This document shows positions 1 through 5,585 of a stretch of 12,260 nucleotides of DNA, in pieces. The DNA comes from an uncultured Actinomyces sp. (GTDB lineage: Bacteria > Actinomycetota > Actinomycetes > Actinomycetales > Actinomycetaceae). Location: NCBI GenBank assembly GCA_902773415.1, contig CACYEE010000110.1, positions 1-12,260 on the forward strand. Reading direction: 5' to 3'. The stretch's first letter is position 1, and each line of letters opens with the position of its first letter. The position numbers and the translations under genes are program-made. A model generated the notes under the pieces. That model saw nothing but the letters and a program-made list of their open reading frames with translations. It was not told the origin of the DNA and ran no database searches.

Positions 1-56
1 CGAAAGGGGACGGAATGGTGTCGTTTTGGGGACAGTCCCCTTTCCGACAAGCGGAA
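1..56. repeat. GGGGAC/GTCCCC palindromic repeat, copy A
   Basis: A short palindrome GGGGAC-A-GTCCCC lies at 28-40. A second left arm, GAAAGGGGAC at 2-11, can instead pair with GTCCCCTTTC at 35-44, so two alternative hairpins are possible. Positions 37-56 are identical over 20 bases to 9426-9445 (copy D). It lies in non-coding DNA upstream of crcB. It resembles REP-type elements that are often linked to RAYT transposases, but no transposase is in the window. It may begin before the window edge. Confidence 0.7.
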
Positions 57-61
57 GGTCG

Positions 62-121
62 GCGCGAGCCTGCTCGCGCGAGACTGGAACGAGGAGGCTG
101 CGAGAGGGAGCGACACGACCG
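62..121. repeat. Flanking repeat, related to 2880-2938
   Basis: Hand alignment to 2880-2938 gives about 13 mismatches and one 1-nt gap over 60 positions, roughly 77% identity. The best-kept core is GCGAGAGG.AGCGA..CGACCG. Both copies sit beside a GGGGAC/GTCCCC hairpin, here after copy A and there before copy C. This suggests the dispersed element is larger than the hairpin alone. High GC raises chance similarity, so this is moderate evidence only. Confidence 0.4.
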
Positions 122-249
122 AACACGGTCCCCCGTGCGACACCCGGCGGCGGTTGCGCCGGTATGAGACGGCCATGCGCGGCGGGCCGGTGTACGCTGG
201 GCAGCGCGAGGAACATCGCGCGTCGTACGGTTCGAGGGAAGGAGCGACG

Positions 250-624
250 ATGGGGTGGCTGCTTGTCGGGTTTGGAGGCTTCCTCGGTTCGGTGCTGCGC
301 TATCTGGTTTCTTTGGCGATGCCGGCCGTCTCGGGCTTTCCCGTCGCGACTTTCGGAGTCAACATTGTCGGCTCCTTCGCCCTCGGCTGCCTTGCCGGCC
401 TCGACCCGCAGGGGCGAATCGTCTCGGAGAACCTCTCGCTGTTTCTTCGCGTCGGCCTGTGCGGCGGCTTCACGACGTTTTCCACCTTCTCCCTCGAATC
501 GGTCCGCATGATCGAGGGCGGCGGCTACGGGCTTGCCGCCGCCTACATGACGGCCAGCACGGTCCTCTCTGTGCTTGCGGCCTTGGCCGGCGCGGCCCTT
601 GCCCGCGCCCACTCGCCGCTGTGA
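250..624 (+). CDS. crcB: CrcB/Fluc fluoride ion channel
   Basis: Small membrane channel (124 aa) of the CrcB/Fluc family, which lets fluoride leave the cell and protects enzymes such as enolase. Family signatures are present: GGFLGSVLRY near residues 9-18, GVNIVGSFALG at 36-46 with the conserved Asn38, and GLCGGFTTFSTFS at 69-81, which carries the phenylalanines lining the pore. Four hydrophobic helices lie at about 3-22, 31-51, 62-82 and 95-118, the usual count and length. ATG 250 was chosen because AAGGAG at 239-244 sits 5 nt upstream and translation from it gives the standard N-terminus; an in-frame ATG at 154 would add an unlikely Arg/Gly-rich extension. Family members work as dual-topology dimers. 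Only one crcB gene is visible, so a homodimer is inferred. No fluoride riboswitch was recognised upstream. Confidence 0.95.
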   Translation: MGWLLVGFGGFLGSVLRYLVSLAMPAVSGFPVATFGVNIVGSFALGCLAGLDPQGRIVSENLSLFLRVGLCGGFTTFSTFSLESVRMIEGGGYGLAAAYMTASTVLSVLAALAGAALARAHSPL

Positions 625-674
625 GGCCGTACGGGCGGCGGATGCGTGCCCGTCGCCCGCGCCTGGATGCCGGT

Positions 675-696
675 CGCTGGCCCGCGCGGGCCAGCG
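675..696. repeat. Perfect 22-nt GC-only-core palindrome
   Basis: The sequence reads the same on both strands from 675 to 696 (half-site CGCTGGCCCGC). It lies between the convergent crcB and idi genes, 51 nt past the crcB stop. It could form a hairpin or cruciform and may help end transcription from either side, but no T-tract follows on either strand. It could also be a dyad protein-binding site. Confidence 0.5.
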
Positions 697-727
697 GCAG
701 AAGGCGCCTGCCTTGCTCCGCGAGGCC

Positions 728-764
728 ATTGCTCGCGCACTCCGCCGCCGCCTGCGCGAGCAAT
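728..764. terminator. Candidate bidirectional hairpin between crcB and idi
   Basis: Perfect 12-bp inverted repeat: ATTGCTCGCGCA at 728-739 and its complement at 753-764, with a 13-nt loop. It lies in the 163-nt gap between the convergent crcB and idi genes, where a shared terminator would be expected. No run of T follows on either strand, so intrinsic termination is uncertain; the call rests on stem strength and position. Confidence 0.4.
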
Positions 765-787
765 GCGTGCGTGCCCGATGCGACCCC

Positions 788-1372
788 TTAAGGGCGCAAC
801 CGGGGAAAGGGTCGGCGAAGCCGGGCCATCGCCATCGGCAGCACGGTAAATGCCCAGACGGCAAACCGTTCGGGATGCTCCGCCAGTTCGGCCGCAAGCT
901 CGCGCACGCCCATCCAACGCACCCCGGAAATCTCGGCGGGGTCGGGTGCCGGCTCCTCGTCGAACTCGGCAAGGAATACGTGGTCGTACTCGTACTCGGA
1001 AAGCCCGCCGGCGAACTCCGCCCGATACGCGAAAGCCCCGATTTCGTCGAAGGCGCAGGCGTCGAGGGCAATGCCGAGTTCTTCGCGGCAACGCCTGGCT
1101 GCGGCTTGCGCAAGGCCTTCGCCGGCGCGCGGATGCGAACAGCACGAGTTCGCCCACAGGCCTGCCGAATGGTACTTGCCCGTCGCCCTGCGCGAGAGAA
1201 GAAGCTCGATCTGTCCGCCTTCGCCGCGTCGCCACACGACCACGGAAAAGGCGCGATGCAGCAGGCCTTCGGCGTGGGCGCGAAGTTTCGTCGCCGTGCC
1301 GGTTTCGCGGTCGAGGCCGTCGACGAGAACCAGCATGTCTGCGCGTGCCGCATCCTTCTCCCAAGCGAACAT
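788..1372 (-). CDS. idi: Isopentenyl-diphosphate delta-isomerase, type I
   Basis: Nudix-fold enzyme (194 aa) that interconverts isopentenyl and dimethylallyl diphosphate in isoprenoid synthesis, in the cytoplasm. The hallmark block GLWANSCCSHP at residues 71-81 contains the catalytic cysteine (Cys78) and metal ligand His80. His33 and His39 in the AHAEGLLHRAF segment match the other metal histidines. EYEYDHVF at 126-133 supplies Glu126 and Glu128, equivalent to the E. coli metal/acid pair. A Nudix-like helix RRCREELGI is at 93-101. Length fits the family. ATG 1372 is supported by AAGGAG at 1377-1382, 4 nt away; an internal Met13 is possible but lacks this site. The stop TAA lies inside the palindrome CCCTTAAGGG (785-794). 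It follows the bile salt hydrolase gene on the same strand after 113 nt and may be co-transcribed with it or have its own weak promoter (TAGCCT near 1401-1406). Confidence 0.93.
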   Translation of the reverse strand: MFAWEKDAARADMLVLVDGLDRETGTATKLRAHAEGLLHRAFSVVVWRRGEGGQIELLLSRRATGKYHSAGLWANSCCSHPRAGEGLAQAAARRCREELGIALDACAFDEIGAFAYRAEFAGGLSEYEYDHVFLAEFDEEPAPDPAEISGVRWMGVRELAAELAEHPERFAVWAFTVLPMAMARLRRPFPRLRP

Positions 1373-1485
1373 CGTGCTCCTTCCGTAGGGTCTGCGGCAA
1401 GGCTACCATCGGCGCTGCGCGCGATGGGCGTCGGGGAAGCGCGCCCCCCAACGACCATCGCGCGGTTCGCTCGCGGAAGGGCGTG

Positions 1486-2433
1486 TCAGAGTTCTTGAAG
1501 CTCGGTGCCGTCGCAATCGAAATCGGCCAGGGAACTCGAACGGATCGCCGGATCTTCGTAGGTGTTCCAGTAGTACGTGCCCGTTGCGGCCGAGAATCCG
1601 CCCGTATACACCGTGCGCTCGAAATCTCCGGTGCCCATGCGGGCCGCGCCGTCGATCATCGCCACTCCGCCAAGCGTGTGGAACATGCGCGACACGTTCG
1701 CCGCCTCGTCCTCCTGGACAGGGTAGTGGGCGTTGAGGTAGGCGGCGCGAACGAAGCGCGACGTGGAGTAGTAGTCGCCCGGCAGGCCTCGGATGCCCGC
1801 GCCGGAACCGTAGGGCGCGAGTTCGGCGCTGTTCCACGTGGCGTTGGCGGGAACTTCCGGGGTAAGGGCGACGTAGGAGCGCAGGTTCTCGCGGTGCCAG
1901 TCGAATCCGGGCTGGTTGGCGAGAACGTCGACGTCGTTGTCGAACACTTCGAGGCCTGCCGCCGTCTGCTCCACCGTGATCGAGCGTTTGGCGTCGCCAA
2001 TGATCCAATGGAGAAGGGAGGACGGGAAGACTTCGTTGATGGGGGAGTCGACGATGGTTGCGTCGGCGAGGGCGGCTTCGGCTTCGTCGACGCTGGCGAA
2101 GCTGGCGCAGACCCATAGCGGGAACTCCCAGGCTGCGATGTTCGTGCGCCCTTCGACAGGGCCGGGCGCGTATTCGGCGAAGCCGGGAAAGTTCAGGCCT
2201 GCGACGGCCAGGCCGGCCTCGTTGCCGCAGTCGAAGTAGAGGGGAGCGTTTTCGGCGACGATGCCCATGCCGATGACCGCGTGTCGCGTTTCCGGCGTGG
2301 CGCCGAAAGGCGACGGAGGAACGTATCCGCGCGGCGTGACGACGATGCGTTCGCCGTAGCCGCAGCTCCAGTCAAGGTTTCGGCCGAGAAACATGTTTCC
2401 CGACGCATCGGTAAATCGGATTGCAGTACACAT
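1486..2433 (-). CDS. bsh: Choloylglycine (bile salt) hydrolase
   Basis: N-terminal nucleophile (Ntn) hydrolase of 315 aa that removes glycine or taurine from conjugated bile salts, in the cytoplasm. The whole catalytic set is present: Cys2 (nucleophile exposed by removal of Met1), Arg18 and Asp21 in GRNLDW, Asn81 in AGLNFPG, Asn173 in LANQPGF, and Arg226 in YSTSRFVRAAY; these match the known Cys2/Arg18/Asp21/Asn82/Asn175/Arg228 residues. Asn at position 81, where penicillin V acylases carry Tyr, favours bile salts. From memory the sequence runs closely parallel to Bifidobacterium longum BSH, including the motifs DEAANVSRMFHTLGG and DPAIRS. There is no signal peptide; Cys2 fixes the start at ATG 2433. 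AAAAGGA at 2440-2446 lies 6 nt upstream of the start. A good -10 box (TACAAT) lies within a palindrome about 40 nt upstream, so it is probably transcribed from its own promoter. Confidence 0.96.
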   Translation of the reverse strand: MCTAIRFTDASGNMFLGRNLDWSCGYGERIVVTPRGYVPPSPFGATPETRHAVIGMGIVAENAPLYFDCGNEAGLAVAGLNFPGFAEYAPGPVEGRTNIAAWEFPLWVCASFASVDEAEAALADATIVDSPINEVFPSSLLHWIIGDAKRSITVEQTAAGLEVFDNDVDVLANQPGFDWHRENLRSYVALTPEVPANATWNSAELAPYGSGAGIRGLPGDYYSTSRFVRAAYLNAHYPVQEDEAANVSRMFHTLGGVAMIDGAARMGTGDFERTVYTGGFSAATGTYYWNTYEDPAIRSSSLADFDCDGTELQEL

Positions 2434-2471
2434 GTTCAGTCCTTTTGTGCAAGTGATGGCTGATGACGTCT

Positions 2472-2485
2472 TCTATTGTAATAGA
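2472..2485 (-). promoter_or_regulatory. Bile salt hydrolase -10 box inside a 14-nt palindrome
   Basis: TCTATT-GT-AATAGA is a perfect 6-bp inverted repeat with a 2-nt centre, strikingly AT-rich for this region. On the minus strand it contains TACAAT (2475-2480), a near-consensus -10 hexamer about 42 nt before the hydrolase start. No convincing -35 box is seen 16-18 nt further upstream. A dyad covering the -10 box would suit a repressor operator, but that is inference. Confidence 0.5.
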
Positions 2486-2642
2486 GGTCACACTTTATGG
2501 TGCGAGATTGCGCCAAGCGGGTTCTGCTTGCTGCGGGATGCGCGTTGCGGCGGCATGCGTGCCCTGCGCCGCCGCTGCGCCGTCCGCATGCGAGGGGGCT
2601 GGCTCTCAAGGTTCCCCTGCAAGGGGGCATCCAGCGTCGGGT

Positions 2643-2726
2643 GTCGAAAAAGGGGACAGGCCGGCGTCGCAACGGGGCCTGTCCCCAATTCGACGCCGGC
2701 CTGTCCCCTTTGTCCCCTTTTTCGAC
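2643..2726. repeat. GGGGAC/GTCCCC compound inverted repeat, copy B
   Basis: A perfect 21-bp inverted repeat pairs 2649-2669 with 2691-2711 around a 21-nt spacer (2670-2690). The spacer itself contains GGGGCCTGTCCCC. A second right arm (2711-2726, TGTCCCCTTTTTCGAC) is the exact complement of 2643-2658, so the left arm has two alternative partners. Positions 2673-2696 recur exactly at 2950-2973. The structure looks like two or more palindromic units joined head to head. Confidence 0.8.
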
Positions 2727-2753
2727 GCTAGGGCCTCTCGCCAGCGCAAACAG

Positions 2754-2794
2754 CCGGGGCGGAGACCGGAACAACATGCCGATCTCCGCCCCGG
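2754..2794 (-). terminator. Strong GC hairpin, possible dehydrogenase terminator
   Basis: Positions 2754-2769 and 2779-2794 are inverted repeats matching at 15 of 16 positions, with a 9-nt loop (AACAACATG). It lies downstream of the dehydrogenase gene on the minus strand, about 275 nt after its stop. Only a very short T-stretch follows (CTGTTTG), so an intrinsic terminator is doubtful. It is not a GGGGAC/GTCCCC unit. Confidence 0.35.
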
Positions 2795-2879
2795 CGAAAT
2801 CCACGCATTCTCCCGAGACGGCCCGTTCGCGCAGGCGAGAGCGCCGCGATATTCGGGGACGACGACGAGCGGCGCGCCC

Positions 2880-2938
2880 GCGCGAACCCGCTTGCGCGGA
2901 CAGAACCAAGGAAGCCGCGAGAGGCAGCGAAGCGACCG
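2880..2938. repeat. Flanking repeat, related to 62-121
   Basis: Aligns with 62-121 at about 77% identity with one gap; the most conserved part is GCGAGAGGCAGCGA followed by CGACCG. It lies just before repeat copy C, as its partner lies just after copy A, which supports a shared larger element. Confidence 0.4.
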
Positions 2939-2949
2939 CGGGCGAAAAT

Positions 2950-2985
2950 CGGGGCCTGTCCCCAATTCGACGCTGGCCTGCCCCC
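2950..2985. repeat. GGGGAC/GTCCCC-type repeat, copy C (degenerate)
   Basis: Positions 2950-2973 are identical over 24 bases to 2673-2696 in copy B. The next bases, GGCCTGCCCCCT, are a one-substitution version of the copy B continuation GGCCTGTCCCCT. The matching left arm is missing, so this is a partial copy, 277 bp from copy B. Confidence 0.7.
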
Positions 2986-3068
2986 TCGCCCCTGCGCCGG
3001 ACACGCTTCCTGCGAGGCGGGCCCTCCCGAAGCCGTGCGCCAAACCGCCACACGGCGGCGAAAGCGCC

Positions 3069-3854
3069 TCAGACGCAGGTGTAGCCGCCGTCGACGGCGA
3101 GCGCCTGGCCGGTCACGTAGCTGGATTCCTCGGCACCCAGGAAAATCGCCGCGGCGTTGAGTTCGCCGGACTTGCCGTAGCGCCGCATCGGAACCGTCTG
3201 CTTCGCGAAGTTCTGGAAGTACTCGGAGTCGAGGGTTTCGGTGGTCAGCTCGGTGTAGAAGTAGCCCGGGCACAGCGCGTTGACGGTGATGCCGACAGGG
3301 GCGAGCTCGGCGGCTGCGGCGCGCGAGAAGTTCACGACCGCGCCCTTCGTCGCATGGTAGGCGCAGGTCGGGATGGCGGTGTTGCCGACGAGGCCGTAGA
3401 TGGAGGCGATATTGATGATGCGACCGTAGGCCTGCTTGCCGGCCTCGATGTTCTTCTGCATGTAGGCGCCGAACTTGTTGCACATCGTGAAGATGCTTGT
3501 GAGGTCGAGGCTGACCGTGAAGTCCCAGTCCTCGCGCTTGAAATCGACAAGTTTCGTGCCGGTGCCGGCCTCGCCGCCGGCGGAGTTCACGAGAACCTCG
3601 ACATGGCCGAACTTCTCGTCGGCAGCGGCGAGCGCCGCATCGACGGAAGCGTCGTCGGTCACGTCGCAACGAACGGGAAGCACCTCGACGCCGTACTTCT
3701 CGGAAAGCTCCTTGGCGCTCTCCTCAAGGCGCTCGATGCGGCGCGCGAGCAGCACGAGATTGGCTCCTTGCTCGGCGTATCCTTCGGCCATCTGCTTGCC
3801 AAGACCGGACGACGCGCCCGAAACCGCAACGACCTTGCCGGTGTAATCAAACAT
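3069..3854 (-). CDS. Short-chain dehydrogenase/reductase, gluconate 5-dehydrogenase-like
   Basis: Classical SDR oxidoreductase (261 aa), soluble, using NAD(P)(H). The cofactor motif SGASSGLG is at residues 12-19; ARR at 37-39, where the second strand ends, suggests NADPH. DV (64-65) and NSAG (90-93) follow. The active site has Ser151 and YHATK (Tyr166, Lys170). The usual catalytic Asn is replaced by Asp117 (SLDLTS). The segment CPGYFYTELT plus RRYG.SGEL resembles gluconate 5-dehydrogenase (IdnO type), and the VDGG C-terminus is standard. ATG 3854 is chosen because AGGAGG at 3860-3865 is 5 nt upstream; an open extension to 3932 lacks a good site. A TACCCT -10-like box is at 3952-3957. The nearby bile salt hydrolase makes a hydroxysteroid dehydrogenase possible, but sequence alone does not show the substrate. 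Confidence 0.88.
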   Translation of the reverse strand: MFDYTGKVVAVSGASSGLGKQMAEGYAEQGANLVLLARRIERLEESAKELSEKYGVEVLPVRCDVTDDASVDAALAAADEKFGHVEVLVNSAGGEAGTGTKLVDFKREDWDFTVSLDLTSIFTMCNKFGAYMQKNIEAGKQAYGRIINIASIYGLVGNTAIPTCAYHATKGAVVNFSRAAAAELAPVGITVNALCPGYFYTELTTETLDSEYFQNFAKQTVPMRRYGKSGELNAAAIFLGAEESSYVTGQALAVDGGYTCV

Positions 3855-4058
3855 TCGTTCCTCCTGGGAATCCATCCGTGGTTCATGCGCGGCAGCGCGC
3901 CGGGAAATGCCGGCGATGACATGCCCGCACATGGCGTCCTTTGCCGCCTCTAGGGTACACCGATTCGGCCTGTGGCGAGGGCAAGGCGGCGCTGGCGAGA
4001 CGGGTGGAGGGGCAGGGCCGGGCCCGCCGTCGTGCCGATGCGGCCCTTCCTGGCCGCA

Positions 4059-4064
4059 TATACT
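4059..4064 (+). promoter_or_regulatory. Possible vsr -10 box
   Basis: TATACT fits the -10 consensus well and lies 67 nt before the vsr start. No good -35 box is found at 16-18 nt spacing. An imperfect ~20-bp tandem repeat (GCTGCGAATCGCTAC / GCCGCGAATCGCCAC, about 4067-4101) follows it in the leader. Confidence 0.3.
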
Positions 4065-4131
4065 GGCTGCGAATCGCTACGCGCTGGCCGCGAATCGCCA
4101 CGGCGCGCGGCGGGCCGGAAGGAGGAGTGGC

Positions 4132-4584
4132 ATGGCCGATCGGCTCACGCCCGACGAACGCTCGGTCCTCATGTCGAAGATTCGAGGCACAGGCACGAAG
4201 CCCGAGGTCTACCTGCGCAAGCTCCTGTTTTCCGACGGTCTGCGCTACCGTGTCAACGTCTCCTACATTCCCGGCCATCCCGACATTTTCCTGCGTCGCT
4301 TCAACGCCGCGATCTTCGTCAACGGCTGCTTCTGGCACCACCATCCCGGATGCAAAGGGGCAACGACGCCCAAATCGAACACGGACTACTGGCTGGCGAA
4401 ATTCGATCGCAACAGGCGGCGCGACGCCGAAGTGGCCGCCGAGCTTGCGGCGCAGGGCGTGCGCCAGCTTGTCGTCTGGGAATGCACCCTCAGGCAGATG
4501 AACCGCGACGCCGGGCGCGAAGCCGCCGAGCTTGAACGCATCGAGGCCTTCATTCGCGGCGACGAGAAGCGTCTGGAACTGTAG
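4132..4584 (+). CDS. vsr: Very short patch repair (Vsr) T:G mismatch endonuclease
   Basis: Endonuclease (150 aa) that nicks DNA beside T:G mismatches formed when 5-methylcytosine is deaminated, starting very short patch repair. Family motifs are in order: MSKIRGTGTKPE at 14-25, PGHPDI with metal-binding Asp51, and FVNGCFWHHHPGC at 62-74, giving Cys66, His69, His71 and Cys74 (catalytic and zinc-site residues), then VVWECTL with Cys118 as the last zinc ligand. NTDYWLAKFDRNRRRD at 83-98 is the usual central block. Length matches E. coli Vsr closely. ATG 4132 has AAGGAGG at 4119-4125, 6 nt upstream. Vsr is normally encoded beside a cytosine-5 methyltransferase; none lies within this window on either side, so it is an orphan here. 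It is divergent from the dehydrogenase gene. Confidence 0.95.
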   Translation: MADRLTPDERSVLMSKIRGTGTKPEVYLRKLLFSDGLRYRVNVSYIPGHPDIFLRRFNAAIFVNGCFWHHHPGCKGATTPKSNTDYWLAKFDRNRRRDAEVAAELAAQGVRQLVVWECTLRQMNRDAGREAAELERIEAFIRGDEKRLEL

Positions 4585-4771
4585 CGTTTCAAGGAGTTCA
4601 AGGCCCGGCGTTGCCATGCCGGTGCAAGGGTGCTTCGGTGCGTAGTCGGGCCGCTTCCGTTGCGCGGCTCGCGGTGCGCGATGGAGCAAACATCCCATGC
4701 CGCAAGGCGTCGAGTGTCCCATGCTGCCGCAAAACCGTGGGAGCCTGAATGGGTCAACGGTTTCCTGCGGA

Positions 4772-4778
4772 AAGGAGG
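4772..4778 (+). promoter_or_regulatory. Ribosome binding site that sets the start of the 4785 gene
   Basis: AAGGAGG lies 6 nt before ATG 4785. It favours this start over the in-frame ATG at 4749, which has no such site. Confidence 0.6.
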
Positions 4779-4784
4779 CGCGCG

Positions 4785-5585
4785 ATGGAGAAGAGGGGGT
4801 TGCTTTGGCAGTCGCGCCGAAGGAGGCGCGTGGGTCGCCGAGGAAATCGACGCCGGGAAAGGCCGCTGCCTCGGCAGGGAGATGCGGCGCAGCAAGCTGG
4901 CGAATTGGCGGGGCGAGGCAAGGACCAATTGGCGGTTCAGCTGCTCATCGAAGAGTGGCGATACCGTATTGGGATTGCAGACAGCTATGAGAATCGCGTA
5001 GTGCAGATTCTGCTCCCTTCCGCAGCTGCGGCATTTGCCGGAGCGGTCGGTGCCAACTGGACGGCGACCGGAAACTTCTTTGGCGGGGATGTCGAATCTT
5101 GCGTTGGCGTGTTTCCCTTTGGGATATGGTCACCTGAGACTGCGATTCTTCTTTTCCGCATGCTTCTCGCAGGGTTTATTGAACTTGCAATTGTTGGGTT
5201 TGTCTTTTGGATGGAAACCAGCTTTCGGCGAGAAGCGATTGCGGAAAAATACCTGTTTGAGATCGAAGCGAGGCTGAACGCGCGTTTGGCCAAGCCGGGT
5301 TTGCCCCGTTGGGCGCAAACCTATTTCGATTATTGCATTGCGCCGCGAAGGAAGGGCATGTCGCGGAAGCAAGACCCGCTTTTTCCGGCATGGCGGATCG
5401 TGCGGTTCGCGGCATTGTTTCCATTTCTTGCCATTGCCGTAATGGTCGCGTCGAAAATTCACCTTGTGCCCGGAATAGCAAACTTTGCGGTTCTCTGTGG
5501 AGTTATGGGAGTTTTCACGCCATCGTTCGACAACAACTGGCTTCGGGAAAAGAGGAGGCACGGGCGAAAGGGGATGGTTCGCTGA
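4785..5585 (+). CDS. Unrecognised four-helix membrane protein
   Basis: Not recognised: 266 aa with no family assigned. The N-terminal 30 residues are very basic (RRRRR at 11-15, more Arg to 30). Hydrophobic helices lie at about 72-92, 120-142, 205-223 and 228-246. Helices 2 and 3 are separated by some 60 mostly polar residues with an amphipathic EIEARLNARLA segment and a Tyr/Trp-rich stretch (WAQTYFDYCIAPRR). The tail is short and basic. From about 4970 the DNA is AT-richer, with codons such as TTT, ATT and TTG that neighbours avoid, suggesting horizontal transfer. Start is set by AAGGAGG at 4772-4778, but the Arg-rich first 45 codons have normal local GC and the true start could be later. 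It follows vsr on the same strand after 200 nt; co-function is unproven. A small effector-like or stress membrane protein is conceivable, but no motif shows it. Confidence 0.65.
   Translation: MEKRGLLWQSRRRRRVGRRGNRRRERPLPRQGDAAQQAGELAGRGKDQLAVQLLIEEWRYRIGIADSYENRVVQILLPSAAAAFAGAVGANWTATGNFFGGDVESCVGVFPFGIWSPETAILLFRMLLAGFIELAIVGFVFWMETSFRREAIAEKYLFEIEARLNARLAKPGLPRWAQTYFDYCIAPRRKGMSRKQDPLFPAWRIVRFAALFPFLAIAVMVASKIHLVPGIANFAVLCGVMGVFTPSFDNNWLREKRRHGRKGMVR

Larger units (their letters stand above)
2434..3068. other. 635-bp gene-free region rich in inverted repeats
   Basis: This gap between the bile salt hydrolase and dehydrogenase genes holds no credible coding region: open frames here are antisense or low-complexity Arg/Ala/Pro translations without ribosome sites. 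It holds the hydrolase promoter at its left end, repeat copies B and C, a 16-bp GC hairpin at 2754-2794, and the repeat at 2880-2938. It could also encode a structured RNA, though nothing matched a known class. Confidence 0.6.

Noticed and set aside
229..238. GGTTCGA sequence resembling a tRNA T-arm
   Set aside because: No matching stem, anticodon arm or acceptor stem surrounds it.
1..249. Fluoride riboswitch upstream of crcB
   Set aside because: I looked for the conserved GGNGATGG and CTGATG...C elements of the crcB motif and did not find them in the leader; a covariance-model search would be decisive.
26..511. Plus-strand frame starting in repeat copy A and reading into crcB
   Set aside because: It overlaps crcB in another frame and its first residues translate the repeat itself; a similar peptide appears at copy D, showing it is a repeat by-product.
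850..2118. Long plus-strand open frame (422 codons) across idi and the bile salt hydrolase
   Set aside because: It is antisense to two genes with complete catalytic motifs, and its translation is Arg/Val/Gly-rich with no family signature. Such frames are common in high-GC DNA.
2463..3953. Long plus-strand open frame (496 codons) over the repeat region and dehydrogenase
   Set aside because: It runs through inverted repeats and then antisense to the SDR gene; the low-complexity Gly/Val/Asp-rich product is a shadow.
4066..4101. Two similar ~15-bp units before vsr as a CRISPR-like or operator array
   Set aside because: Only two imperfect units with a short interval are present; too few for an array and not clearly a dyad.
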